Assembly: GCA_902783085.1 (NCBI GenBank)
Contig: CACZPT010000040.1
Location: forward strand, 1 to 28,129
Reading direction: 5' to 3'
DNA from: an uncultured Methanobrevibacter sp.
GTDB taxonomy: Archaea; Methanobacteriota; Methanobacteria; Methanobacteriales; Methanobacteriaceae
Length of the DNA: 28,129 bases
A program made the translations under genes and the position numbers. Within the stretch, counting starts at the first letter, position 1, and the number at the start of each line of letters is the position of its first letter. Below, piece after piece: positions 9,401 through 17,655 of the stretch. Under the pieces are notes generated by a model. It did no database searches. It was given only the letters and a program-made list of their open reading frames with translations, and was not told the origin of the DNA.

Positions 9401-12075
9401 TATGGCAACAATATTATTGGCTTATTAATGATTAATAATTGATGTTTAGTCAAATTAGCTAGTGATAACATATCTTCATCAGAAATAATTTCACTGTTAA
9501 TAGTATATTCGTTATTAAAGTAAATATCATAATTATAATCGCTTAAAACATGATAGTTATGTGTGATATTAACTGTAGAATTAAAATTATCAACAATTAT
9601 TGGATTTCTTGTGTTCGTGTCAAAAGTATTATTAGTTATAGTTATATTTTCACATAAACTAGAAAGACGAATTACACCATTACCTGCAGGAATTACATCA
9701 TCAGTATGATTAATATTAGATAAATCTCCCCAGATAATGATAATTTCATTATTAGTTATGTTAATCATTTTTGAATTGTATAAAGCAATTCCATAAGCCC
9801 CATTACTTTCACTATAAATGTAGTTGTTTTCAATAGTCATATTGTCAAACATGTGAACTTCAATTAAATAAGCCATTTTTTTAGAATGGATTATAATTTC
9901 ATTATTAGAAATATTCCAATTGTATAATCTGCCAATGACATTAACCCCTGCAATTCCATAAGCATCACCGTCAGATATGATGTTAATGTTATTTTCACTG
10001 ATTTTACTATCGACAATAGCATCAGAAAATATCGCTTCACCCATAGCTTTAGTTATCATGATAATATTATTGTTGGAAATAACAAATCCTTTTGAAAATT
10101 CTTTATTATACATGAAGGTGTACGGATTATAGGATGAAACACTAATAGCGTAGGAGTAATCAGTGTTGGAATTGATATATATGTTATTGTGGGAAATAAT
10201 ATTATCATCTCCAACGCCAACAACAAATATTCCTGCACTATCTGCAGAACCCCCAGTGAAAATCGCAGTAATATTATTATAAGCTACATTAACATTATCA
10301 ACACTATTTAATACAATAGCATTTTTATTATAATTAACAAAATTAAGATCCCTAATTAACGATTCACTAGAACCTTCCAAAAACGTTATGGAAACATTGA
10401 ACAATAAATTTTCCATTTTATTACTAATAACATTGATTTTTCTGTCTAAAAAGATATCTTTATTAGATAAGAATGTGAAAATAAGTGAATTGGACTTGCC
10501 TTTTCCAAATGTATAATTCAAATAACCATTTTCATCGAAATATTCGAAGAAATTATTATCGTTAACAATTAATGCTGTAGCATCATGAACGACACCATTA
10601 ATTATATTATCATAGTTATTATCAGATAATTCATCAGTGATGTCTTTGTATATTCCACTAGTGTTTGATTCGATTACATTATTAGAAATAGTGGTATTAT
10701 ACACTAAACCTTTTAGAAATATTGCGTAATTATCACTTGTTATTTTATTTTTTGAAATGGTATTATTATAAAACCTATCAAGGTTTGCAGTTGTGATTGA
10801 AATACCTCTTGCATTGGTTATTATATTATTATCTTCAATAAGAACATTATTAGCTAAAAATTGAATGGCATCATCACGAGATGTTTTAATTCTATTATTG
10901 TATGTTTTTGAATAATTGCCCGTTATACTAATTCCAACTCCATAATCCTCTATGTTAATAATATTATTATATGCATCAACATAATCGCCAACAACAAAAG
11001 CTCTTGAAACATCCCTAAATGTTATATTATTTCCTGATGCAACATCATTGGAATTCTTAGTACCGCTAACCATAATACCTGTTCTTTGACTTAAACCAGA
11101 TACAGTGTTATTGATAACTGAAATATTTGAACCGTTAGTGACTATTCCAATAGCACTATTATTAACTGTATTGTTATAAACAAAAGCATTATCAGCGCAT
11201 AAATTAATACCATAAGATCCTTTGTATATTAAATTATGTGCAATAGTTGTATTAATGTTATTTTCATAAATAGCCTGTATAATAATAGACATCGGCATTG
11301 TTGAAAAACCTATGAGATTATTATATGTGATTATATTCCCTAAACATTGTGAAGAACCAAGACGACCTGCAAATGCAAAAGGAGAAAAATAAATTAAATT
11401 CGTTACGGAAAGATCCGAATAACTTAAAACTTCAATTCTATTTCGAGAAATTAGATTATAATTAGAATCAGCCATTATAATATTACAAGTAATCCATGTT
11501 TTCATATCATTACCAGCAATAATATTATAGTTGGAATTATGGATAGGTATTGCATAAACACCCCCGGTGTTAGCTATTCTAATTACATTATGTGAAATAT
11601 TAATATAATTGGTATCTGATAACCAAATACCGTGTAACATACCAACATCCTGACTATTAATTGATAAAATACCTTCAGTATTGTTTATTGTGAGATTGAC
11701 AATAGTTGAATAATCACTACCTTTGACCAAATGAATAAATCCATTAACTATTTGATCATTTGGTGATATTGGCATTAATGTAAGCTTACGGTCAATTACA
11801 AAAGCATGATTAGAAATATTTCCTATTTTTAAAACATCCCCATCTTTTATATGTGCTTCAGGTTTTATTTCGCCAGTATACTGATTAAAGTAATTATTAT
11901 AGTTATCTTGTGTAATTTCGATTGTATTATAATTTTGAATAGAAGAATTACATGAATTTTCATCAATAGCTATAGGATTATTTGAAATAGAAGTATCTGT
12001 TTCATTAATTGCCGCAACAGTGCTTAAGGATAAATAAAATACGCAAAATAAAATTAATAAATATATTTTTTTCAT
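6403..12075 (-). CDS. Adhesin-like surface protein with beta-helix domains and C-terminal membrane anchor
   Basis: This 1890-residue exported protein has a signal peptide at residues 1-22 (MKK, hydrophobic stretch, STVAA). A long NosD/pectate-lyase-like right-handed beta-helix fills about 60-1110, with repeated xxIxxNxI turns. A second helix of another flavour covers about 1130-1650: it opens with YVSDEGSD and contains many GGAI/GGAL plus NN or SNN repeats, like chlamydial polymorphic membrane protein repeats, and closes with an NYWG motif near 1635. Residues about 1670-1845 are a Ser/Gly/Asn-rich low-complexity linker, probably spanning the pseudomurein wall. A transmembrane segment lies near 1868-1882, followed by KRKEEEE. 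It is therefore likely a membrane-anchored, outward-facing adhesin. The start is supported by GGGGGT six bases upstream of ATG. Family assignment is confident; ligand and role are unknown. Confidence 0.9.
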   Translation of the reverse strand: MKKIYLLILFCVFYLSLSTVAAINETDTSISNNPIAIDENSCNSSIQNYNTIEITQDNYNNYFNQYTGEIKPEAHIKDGDVLKIGNISNHAFVIDRKLTLMPISPNDQIVNGFIHLVKGSDYSTIVNLTINNTEGILSINSQDVGMLHGIWLSDTNYINISHNVIRIANTGGVYAIPIHNSNYNIIAGNDMKTWITCNIIMADSNYNLISRNRIEVLSYSDLSVTNLIYFSPFAFAGRLGSSQCLGNIITYNNLIGFSTMPMSIIIQAIYENNINTTIAHNLIYKGSYGINLCADNAFVYNNTVNNSAIGIVTNGSNISVINNTVSGLSQRTGIMVSGTKNSNDVASGNNITFRDVSRAFVVGDYVDAYNNIINIEDYGVGISITGNYSKTYNNRIKTSRDDAIQFLANNVLIEDNNIITNARGISITTANLDRFYNNTISKNKITSDNYAIFLKGLVYNTTISNNVIESNTSGIYKDITDELSDNNYDNIINGVVHDATALIVNDNNFFEYFDENGYLNYTFGKGKSNSLIFTFLSNKDIFLDRKINVISNKMENLLFNVSITFLEGSSESLIRDLNFVNYNKNAIVLNSVDNVNVAYNNITAIFTGGSADSAGIFVVGVGDDNIISHNNIYINSNTDYSYAISVSSYNPYTFMYNKEFSKGFVISNNNIIMITKAMGEAIFSDAIVDSKISENNINIISDGDAYGIAGVNVIGRLYNWNISNNEIIIHSKKMAYLIEVHMFDNMTIENNYIYSESNGAYGIALYNSKMINITNNEIIIIWGDLSNINHTDDVIPAGNGVIRLSSLCENITITNNTFDTNTRNPIIVDNFNSTVNITHNYHVLSDYNYDIYFNNEYTINSEIISDEDMLSLANLTKHQLLIINKPIILLPYKNFIPSISLRLKSDSKIINMSFFNSTIYLDNTSNVNIINCTFNNSTIIIVGGFDNYLLNNKFINSSDVLKLDSTYGNVIESNDFNVNASEVISISNSYDNKILNNRINATSIDLKAIILSNSNSNVIEANTLNIEAFSIFGIYLSNSSYNEIISNNIFIAGKSMITNQSAILIKDNSSNNNILNNFIISSSAAGGDYAIVIINDRDLSNRIYLNYLISDNGDKRANEAVYSNYEIIEGNTPYTIYVSDEGSDISGDGSEFNPYSSISFALSKAFNHAVIKVIKGTFIESNLIIDKNITISAIDSGVVINANYSQLFTILPNGILSVNGIVFKNGFDVDGGALFKNNGSLFINNSVISNSSSYYDNSNPVFDHIVDEKSANTINCTRMGMGGAILNYGNLYINNSDLNNNFAHIGGVIADFGKTVINSSRIFSNKAVHGGAIYTDSSEALNIDNSAFYDNDAIISPDYCMIHKAQSSWSIDEGYGYTYTSLCDIPLACGGAIFTGSTDLIISNTSFTKNYAWKGGAIGSKFVSSSSRIKLPASISLYDCLFEDNRATNSILIKSSLMGQYPYNSEYSGGAIYGAFESFYSFGTEFLSNQAGIDNAFSGDGGALKVQSNNGVIDLCKFISNRAGVTGGALDISNNFIITRTIISNNSAMYGGAINYQSYTYYNHVQDNLNIYNSTISDNMALNSGGAFRIGQSNVTVHNCNIYGNTAPEGSTMATSYYGAGPDRVYADMRFNYWGTNEFGKVLGADNSVYNFPNVVTGRKLNNIVNWVVASEDNGDNPSIPVNPSGSDNNPGNIVVNPGSTKPGSGTNSAIGSKGDENGGGAIVSSNGDKPNSGNNLGDGDGENWGDGGSSSSSNRNASSMISDFDSSNVFEGSSEGSNSNGGINQESNAHGNSNSSNSFNGNFESDLTNINNTDYGQSSSSTQSSDSGGSAGSASDSSSGASSAGKAYEIKEDVAKQVDTNINIISYGIVFIIVFALLIFGYKRKEEEE

Positions 12076-12313
12076 ATTTTTACCCCCATTTCAAATTAAT
12101 CCGAATAAATCTATTTTATAGCAATTAACTAAAAAAAAATATACTATATTATATATTATTAGATTAAAGTCATATTTATAAATTTACAATTATATTTAAA
12201 TCACTCTTCAAAGTCTGTTAAAATAAATCTATAAAATTTTACAAACTAAAAATAATCAAAACTTTAAAAGTAATTAAAAACATAATTTAATTATTAATAA
12301 AAAGGAGAAAATA
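12076..12313. promoter_or_regulatory. Divergent promoter region between the adhesin gene and abce1
   Basis: This 238-bp, very AT-rich gap separates two divergently transcribed genes, so it must hold both promoters. Leftward, the TA-rich run around 12140-12160 is the best TATA candidate for the adhesin. Rightward, CATATTTATAAATTT at 12171-12185 and CTATAAAATTTT at 12229-12240 are both possible TATA boxes for abce1. GGAG at 12304-12307 is its ribosome binding site, six bases before ATG. Exact transcription starts cannot be decided from sequence alone. Confidence 0.45.
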
Positions 12314-14092
12314 ATGAGCCGTATTTCAATTCTTGACAAAGATAAATGTCAACCAAAAAAATGTGATTATTTATGTATCAGTTACTGTCCAGGTGTTAGA
12401 ATGGATGAAGATACCATTGTTATCGATGAAGACACCAAAAAGCCAGTGATTTCAGAGCAGTTATGTGAAGGATGCGGTATCTGTACTAACAGATGCCTAT
12501 TTGATGCTATAAGTATTATTAATTTACCAGAGGCCATTGGTGAGCCAATCCATAGATTCGGACAAAATCAATTTGAATTGTTTGGCCTTCCCAATTTAGA
12601 AGAAGGCAGTGTTATAGGTCTTTTAGGTCCAAATGGTATTGGTAAATCAACAATCATGAATATCTTATCCGGAAGTTTAATTCCAAACTTTGGAGATTAT
12701 GAAAACCCTCAGGAAAACTGGGATAAAGTTATTGAGTATTATAAAGGCTCAGCACTTCAAAGTTATTTTTCAAAGCTTTCAAATGGTGAAATTAAAGCTA
12801 TATTGAAACCTCAAATGGTAGATCAACTTCCAAAAGTGGTTAAAGGTAATGTAAGGAATTTGCTTGAAAACGTAAATGAAAGGGATAAACTTGACTATGT
12901 TTGTGAGGAACTTCAACTTGAAAACGTGTTGGATAGAAAAATGGAGAATTTGAGTGGTGGAGAACTTCAAAGAGTTGCAATAGCTGCGACAGTTTTAAGA
13001 GAAGGAGATTTTTACTACTTTGACGAACCAACATCATGGTTAGATGTTTCACAGAGACTGAATGCTGTTAAAGTTATCAGATCACTTGCAGAAGAAGGTA
13101 AAAGTGTTTTAGTTATTGAGCATGATCTTGCTACATTAGATGCTCTATCTGACAATGTACATATATTATATGGTGTTCCTGGAGGATATGGTGTTGTTTC
13201 AGGAAGAAAAGGTGTGAGAATTGGTATTAATGCTTACATCAATGGATTTTTAGCTGAAGAAAATGTTAGAATCCGTAAAAATCCTATTGAATTTACAATA
13301 AGACCACCAACCCCAGAAGATGAAGGGGATGCACTTGCAAGTTACTCTGATTTATCAAAAGAATATGATGGTTTTAGTCTAACTGCAGACGGCGGAGATA
13401 TCTTTTATGATGAAATTGTAACTGCATTTGGATCAAATGGTATTGGAAAAACAACCTTTGCCAAAATGCTTGCTGGAGTTGAAAAACCGACAGATGGTGA
13501 AGTTGATGAAGAAGTTACAATAGCTTACAAGCCACAGTATCTTGTTTCAAACTTTGAAGGTAGTGTTAGTGACTTTTTATACATGAATGCACCAAGTTAT
13601 GGTAGTAAAATCTTTGAAAGTGAAATAATGATTCCTTTTGGACTTGAAGATATGCTTGAAAAGCAAGTTTCAAAATTAAGTGGTGGGGAGTTGCAACGTC
13701 TAGCAATAGCTGCAACCTTATCAAAAGATGCTGAAATATATTTATTTGATGAACCAACTGCATTTTTAGATGTTGAGCAAAGGTTAATAGCTGCAAGAGT
13801 TATTCGTAAAATGGTTGAAAGTAGAAATGCTGCATCACTTATTGTAGACCACGATATTGTTTTTATTGATTATATTTCTGATAGGGCAATGGTGTTTGAT
13901 GGTACACCAGGTCTTAATGGTCATGCTTCAAAACCAACGGATTTGAGAACTTCAATGAATGAATTTTTAGGAAATCTTAATATTACATTCAGAAGAGATA
14001 AAGAAACAAAACGTCCTAGGGTTAATAAGCTGGATAGTTATAAAGATCGTGAACAAAAAGAAAAAGGTGAATATTATTATTTATCCGATTAA
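12314..14092 (+). CDS. abce1: ABCE1/Rli1 ribosome-recycling ATPase
   Basis: This cytoplasmic twin-ATPase splits post-termination ribosomes after release-factor action in archaea. The 592-residue product matches the family length. Its N-terminus (about 10-75) is a ferredoxin-like domain whose cysteines, including CEGCGICTNRC, bind two [4Fe-4S] clusters. NBD1 has Walker A GPNGIGKST (near 115), signature LSGGELQR and Walker B YYFDEPTSWLD. NBD2 has Walker A GSNGIGKTT (near 378), a second LSGGELQR and LFDEPTAFLD. His switch residues follow both Walker B motifs (EHD, DHD). The start is supported by an AAGGAG ribosome binding site. The gene stands alone, divergent from the adhesin genes and convergent with mrtA; nearby inverted repeats probably terminate it. 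Nothing is missing from the core motifs. Confidence 0.97.
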   Translation: MSRISILDKDKCQPKKCDYLCISYCPGVRMDEDTIVIDEDTKKPVISEQLCEGCGICTNRCLFDAISIINLPEAIGEPIHRFGQNQFELFGLPNLEEGSVIGLLGPNGIGKSTIMNILSGSLIPNFGDYENPQENWDKVIEYYKGSALQSYFSKLSNGEIKAILKPQMVDQLPKVVKGNVRNLLENVNERDKLDYVCEELQLENVLDRKMENLSGGELQRVAIAATVLREGDFYYFDEPTSWLDVSQRLNAVKVIRSLAEEGKSVLVIEHDLATLDALSDNVHILYGVPGGYGVVSGRKGVRIGINAYINGFLAEENVRIRKNPIEFTIRPPTPEDEGDALASYSDLSKEYDGFSLTADGGDIFYDEIVTAFGSNGIGKTTFAKMLAGVEKPTDGEVDEEVTIAYKPQYLVSNFEGSVSDFLYMNAPSYGSKIFESEIMIPFGLEDMLEKQVSKLSGGELQRLAIAATLSKDAEIYLFDEPTAFLDVEQRLIAARVIRKMVESRNAASLIVDHDIVFIDYISDRAMVFDGTPGLNGHASKPTDLRTSMNEFLGNLNITFRRDKETKRPRVNKLDSYKDREQKEKGEYYYLSD

Positions 14093-14164
14093 GAGAAATA
14101 ATCAGTTATTGGAGTTTGAAGGTGAATCTCCAATAACTAAAAAGAGAGATATTTCTTATTTCTC
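14093..14164 (+). terminator. Nested inverted repeats directly after the abce1 stop codon
   Basis: Outer arms GAGAAATAA (14093-14101) and TTATTTCTC (14156-14164) enclose perfect inner arms AGTTATTGGAG (14104-14114) and CTCCAATAACT (14128-14138), with a 13-nt loop. The outer arm begins at the first base after the stop. This placement suggests a 3' end or terminator of the abce1 mRNA, although no long U-run follows on the plus strand. It could instead be part of a leftward non-coding transcript. Confidence 0.5.
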
Positions 14165-14169
14165 AAAAT

Positions 14170-14258
14170 ATTGACAGAGTACTTTATAATCTTTTCAAAA
14201 TTGGCAGTTAAAATAACTATTTGAAAGAAGATTGAAAGATAGAGAGTAAATTGTCAAT
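14170..14258. other. Candidate structured RNA element: three-level stem in the abce1-mrtA gap
   Basis: Paired segments nest around one apex. ATTGACA (14170-14176) pairs with TGTCAAT (14252-14258). AATCTTTTCAAA (14188-14199) pairs with TTTGAAAGAAGATT (14220-14233), leaving a small bulge. AGTTA (14206-14210) pairs with TAACT (14214-14218) around AAA. No coding potential is visible. The sequence is AT-rich, so chance pairing is a real alternative; strand and function are unknown. Confidence 0.3.
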
Positions 14259-14309
14259 TAAAGTTGGACACATTTGAACTATCTTAGGATAATCCATATT
14301 AAAGTAAGT

Positions 14310-14341
14310 AGTAATAACAATATAAATGTTATTAAAGTATT
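14310..14341 (-). promoter_or_regulatory. Promoter-like 32-bp element, copy A
   Basis: This sequence matches 29 of 32 positions of the element at 23286-23317. The half-sites TAATAA and TTATTA flank a TATA-like core, which reads ATTTATATT on the minus strand. In that direction it would start a transcript around 14295-14300, running into the hairpin-rich segment behind abce1. No gene start lies nearby on either strand. The promoter role is inferred from the TATA core and the second copy. Confidence 0.35.
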
Positions 14342-14614
14342 TTATGGCTAATAATTACTTAAATTAAAAAATAATAATTATAATTTTGTTATATTAAATA
14401 TAGTGATTAATTAAGTTTAAATATATTGAAATAGCTATCCACAGATGTTATTTCAAAAAACATAATAAATGCAAATATTGTAAAAATCAATTAATATTAA
14501 AAAATACTGTTAAATAAAGAGTAAAATAGAAAAAAATGATATTTGAATAATTATTTTAATAAAATAATCAGTGAAATCAAGAATATTAAATATACAATAA
14601 TTTAGAAAAAAAAT
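14342..14614. other. AT-rich intergenic stretch without a supported feature
   Basis: I see no start codon with a ribosome binding site, no strong hairpin and no recognisable gene here. A 36-codon open stretch at 14407-14514 has a few Cys and His residues but no start codon. Confidence 0.5.
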
Positions 14615-14668
14615 AAAAAAAGTAATACTTTTATTGAAAATAATACTATTTTACATATTACTTTTTTT
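14615..14668. terminator. Bidirectional terminator behind the mrt operon
   Basis: Perfect 13-bp arms AAAAAAAGTAATA (14615-14627) and TATTACTTTTTTT (14656-14668) are separated by 28 nt. Read on the minus strand, the mrtA transcript meets a T7 run within ten bases of its stop, then this hairpin followed by further T7 and T8 runs. Read on the plus strand, the second arm ends in T8. Oligo-T tracts are typical archaeal termination signals, so this probably ends mrtBDGA and perhaps rightward transcripts as well. Confidence 0.6.
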
Positions 14669-14682
14669 TAAAAAAATATTAC

Positions 14683-16338
14683 TTATTTTGAAGGAATAAT
14701 AATATCCCTTTCACCGGCAGGCATGAATTCTCTTAAAGCTCCCCTAGCAATTTCTTTTCTAGGATGCTTAAAGTCAAAAGTCAAATTATCATCCGCAAAT
14801 GCTATTTTAATTAAAGGATTTGTAGAAAACGCATCCCCCCTAGCTGCATGAGGTGCTTGAGCAATACCCGCATATTCAGGTTGGTGACCCACATTCATTG
14901 CATAATTAGGATAATTAGGACCACGCAATTCATGGATTAACCCTTCATCAGACCTGATGGATAATGAATTAGATGCTCCTGCCTGGTCTTGTAAATCATA
15001 TCCATAAAAACCAAGTCTTGAATGTGCTTCTTTGTGAAGAATCATACTTAAATACCAGCCATTAACACCAGCATTTGAATTTCCTGTTGCAAAAGCAGTA
15101 GAACAACCTGCAGCAGCAGAAATAACTGATGCTCTTTGAGAACCACCAAAGTGAGTCTCTAAAAGTGTAGGTATTTCATATTGTTCTAAACCATAAAGTG
15201 TTACTTCAGTTGATATATCACGAACTGTATCCATGGTTAAATCTGCATTACATAATCCATAGTTATCCTCAACATAATCCAAACCATAGTATACAAAATC
15301 ATCTAAAATATCATCTGTATATGTAGCACTTGCATACTGAGTAAAACCAACACCACCAGACATATATGAGCCCAACCATACCTGATCATATAATACAGCT
15401 GCAGCAGCAATTACTTCTAATGTTGACTCTGCAGGATCATCAGACACCCTAGAAGTTTGAACAATATCTGCTAATGTACCAAAAGCTACACCACCAGGTT
15501 CATTTGGACCTCTTGCACGTCTAGCAGGTAAAAATGATGCCATTCCAATAACGTCCGCATGCTTTGCAGCATATGAAAAATCAGCAATAGCTGCCTCACC
15601 AGCACATAACTTATATGCATTAATGAAACTCATACCAATTTGCATTGCAGACCATCTAGACACAGTACCCCCATCACAAGCTCTTACAACAATTGTTGGA
15701 ACTCTACTTACCTGATAAGTTTTATTACCAATATATTTCTTAAGCATTTCAGCTTGATCTTCCGGAAACTCTTTATTGATATCAATCAATACTCTTTTAT
15801 CAAGTTCATCGGCCAAATCATCATTTCCAGTGAATATTTTTGCATAACAATCTGCTGCAATACCCGGATGTACTTCAACCATGTGTTCTTGAACTACAGC
15901 ACCACCAGGGAGTGCGTGGTTAATATTTTCCATATACTCATTAATTGTTTCAGGAGTTACTTCTACACCTAATCTCTCTTGCAAAACAGAGTGTGCAGTA
16001 TCCATACCTACAATAATTGTTCTTTTAATATCGTCAACTAACTGCTGGATAGCAGCATTATTACAGAAATGTAGGTCATCTCCTTCAACATAATCCTCAG
16101 TTCCAGATATTTTATATGCCATTAACTGTCTTTGTCCTAAAGGCACACCAATATCCGGATTATAAAATGGTATGTTTCTCTCAGAAGCTAATTTTTCGGC
16201 AACATCATTAAATTCTCTTTTTCTAGCAGATTGCTTCCATCCATCAAAACAGTAAAAACTAGTATGAGTACTTTCTTGATCTTCACCATTGAACTTTTGA
16301 TTTAATGCACTTAAAAATTTTTTATCTTCCAAAGACAT
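14683..16338 (-). CDS. mrtA: Methyl-coenzyme M reductase II, alpha subunit
   Basis: The alpha subunit of the nickel F430 enzyme makes methane and CoM-S-S-CoB from methyl-CoM and CoB. AVVQEHMVE carries the axial Gln ligand of nickel. SYAAKHADVIGMASF holds the N-methyl-His site, LPARRARGPNEPGG the methyl-Arg site, GGSQRASV the methyl-Gln site and GFYGYDLQDQ the thioglycine site. The next modified position is unusual: the Cys that is S-methylated in characterised MCRs is Ala here (residue 453, QDQAGASN). I chose ATG at 16338, giving 551 residues, over GTG at 16347, because AGGTGA lies just before it and it starts one base after the mrtG stop. The isoenzyme II call rests on operon order B-D-G-A without mcrC and on the NSNAG and HQPEYAG sequence features. 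It is the last gene of the operon. Confidence 0.95.
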   Translation of the reverse strand: MSLEDKKFLSALNQKFNGEDQESTHTSFYCFDGWKQSARKREFNDVAEKLASERNIPFYNPDIGVPLGQRQLMAYKISGTEDYVEGDDLHFCNNAAIQQLVDDIKRTIIVGMDTAHSVLQERLGVEVTPETINEYMENINHALPGGAVVQEHMVEVHPGIAADCYAKIFTGNDDLADELDKRVLIDINKEFPEDQAEMLKKYIGNKTYQVSRVPTIVVRACDGGTVSRWSAMQIGMSFINAYKLCAGEAAIADFSYAAKHADVIGMASFLPARRARGPNEPGGVAFGTLADIVQTSRVSDDPAESTLEVIAAAAVLYDQVWLGSYMSGGVGFTQYASATYTDDILDDFVYYGLDYVEDNYGLCNADLTMDTVRDISTEVTLYGLEQYEIPTLLETHFGGSQRASVISAAAGCSTAFATGNSNAGVNGWYLSMILHKEAHSRLGFYGYDLQDQAGASNSLSIRSDEGLIHELRGPNYPNYAMNVGHQPEYAGIAQAPHAARGDAFSTNPLIKIAFADDNLTFDFKHPRKEIARGALREFMPAGERDIIIPSK

Positions 16339-16339
16339 T

Positions 16340-17134
16340 TTACTCACCTAATTTCTTTTTTAAGTCATCGGAAAATACACCCATACCATATCCACCTTCA
16401 GTACGTGCTGTATGGATATTTTCAACAACTTCAAGAGCCTCCTTATCTTTTCTCATTCCGACATTGTCTTCCCTATAGATTGTGGTAATTTCTTTTAAAT
16501 ATTCTTCATCTAAAGGAATTCCAACATCAATTGCTTCATCTAATGGACGGCCAACCTGATCTTTTATATAGTATACATGACCATCTTCTTCATTGAAAAT
16601 ATATCTTTGAAGCCCGTCAAACATCAACCCGTTTTCATCAAGTCTTAATGAGTGACCGTGTACGGTTGCTCCCCTCATTCCACATCTTGCAGGATCAAAA
16701 ATATCCGTTTCAATTAATTCTTTAGAGATTTTTTCTAAATCCTGTTCTCTTATTTCAATAACTTGTCTTCCAGACAATGTACCTGTATCTACGCCCCTAT
16801 ATCTCCACATGTAAGTTCTTGCCCTATCATAAGGCTGTGCAGGTGCATTATACATTGAATCTGCAAATTGAATATATCTTACCCTAATTCCTTCTTTTGC
16901 ACCTGGAGTAGGTTCTACAATGTGTTTAATAATATCGCCATCATCTTCCATTTCAGCTAATGGTGGATGAACGGTTTTATAACTTTCACCAGGGTTTCTA
17001 TGACCTAATATCTTCACTAAACCCTCGTCAGATACTTCTCTAATCTTTTTAAATTTATGTTCTGGATTCATATGCTTTCTTCTATTTTCAGCAATAATAG
17101 TTTCACCAGGACAATATTGAGCTATATATTCCAT
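16340..17134 (-). CDS. mrtG: Methyl-coenzyme M reductase II, gamma subunit
   Basis: This 264-residue gamma subunit belongs to the alpha2-beta2-gamma2 methyl-coenzyme M reductase. It begins with the family-typical MEYIAQYCPGETIIAENRRK, continues with a conserved GHRNPGESYKTVHPPLAEM block, and has ARCGMRGATVHGHSLRLDENG in its middle. The length exceeds the usual roughly 250 residues of McrG and fits the MrtG isoform. GGTGA four bases upstream of ATG supports the start. The gene follows mrtD after 17 bp; its TAA is one base before the mrtA start, so the two are probably translationally coupled. The mcrC gene that normally lies between mcrD and mcrG in the isoenzyme I operon is absent. Confidence 0.95.
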   Translation of the reverse strand: MEYIAQYCPGETIIAENRRKHMNPEHKFKKIREVSDEGLVKILGHRNPGESYKTVHPPLAEMEDDGDIIKHIVEPTPGAKEGIRVRYIQFADSMYNAPAQPYDRARTYMWRYRGVDTGTLSGRQVIEIREQDLEKISKELIETDIFDPARCGMRGATVHGHSLRLDENGLMFDGLQRYIFNEEDGHVYYIKDQVGRPLDEAIDVGIPLDEEYLKEITTIYREDNVGMRKDKEALEVVENIHTARTEGGYGMGVFSDDLKKKLGE

Positions 17135-17151
17135 AATTCACCAACATAATA

Positions 17152-17646
17152 TTATTTAATAACTTTAACTGTTTCAGAAGTTTTTACACGTGCATCAACC
17201 AAACCAATGTATCTGTTATCGATGACATTTTCAAAGTTTTCACCATATTTTAAATAATCAGAGATAGTTGTTTTTGTTCTTGTGAAAATACCTATGAGAA
17301 TATAATAATCACATGGCATATTTTCATCTAAAATTTCAGTCAAGTAATCCATAAACTCATTTAATTTAGATATATCCACAGTTACGATAATTTCACCAAC
17401 CATCACCCTTAATTCAATAGGAACTCCATTCACATTTATTTCTTTTCTATCACTATGATTTACATCATGACCCTTGCCAGGACCATAAAATACTTTCATA
17501 GGAATTGAAGGACCATGGATTAATACTCTTTGTTGACCTTCAAGTTCATAAATAAGATTTAATATTTTTTCAGAAGTTTTTGGTTTTAGATACCTATTTG
17601 GAACAATTTTAATGTCAATGACATTAATCTCTTTGGATTCGCACAT
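17152..17646 (-). CDS. mrtD: Methyl-coenzyme M reductase operon protein D
   Basis: This 164-residue protein belongs to the McrD family. Family features are an early DIKIVPNRYLKPKTSEK strand, a GPSIPMKVFYGPGKGHDVNH loop around residues 45-65, and a ferredoxin-like alpha/beta pattern. McrD is not part of the purified reductase; it is thought to help assembly or F430 insertion. The start is supported by AAGGTG five bases before ATG, and this binding site overlaps the mrtB stop codon, so B and D are tightly linked. Family membership is clear; the biochemical role of McrD itself remains only partly known. Confidence 0.93.
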   Translation of the reverse strand: MCESKEINVIDIKIVPNRYLKPKTSEKILNLIYELEGQQRVLIHGPSIPMKVFYGPGKGHDVNHSDRKEINVNGVPIELRVMVGEIIVTVDISKLNEFMDYLTEILDENMPCDYYILIGIFTRTKTTISDYLKYGENFENVIDNRYIGLVDARVKTSETVKVIK

Positions 17647-17655
17647 AAAAACACC

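Noticed and set aside
1..12075. The repetitive adhesin region as a CRISPR array or satellite DNA
   Set aside because: The repeats are degenerate at DNA level, lie within open coding frames and show protein-level periodicity only.
14407..14514. A 36-codon open stretch with Cys and His spacing like a zinc ribbon, possibly a transposase remnant
   Set aside because: It has no start codon or ribosome binding site, is very short, and no other transposase motif or terminal repeat is visible around it.
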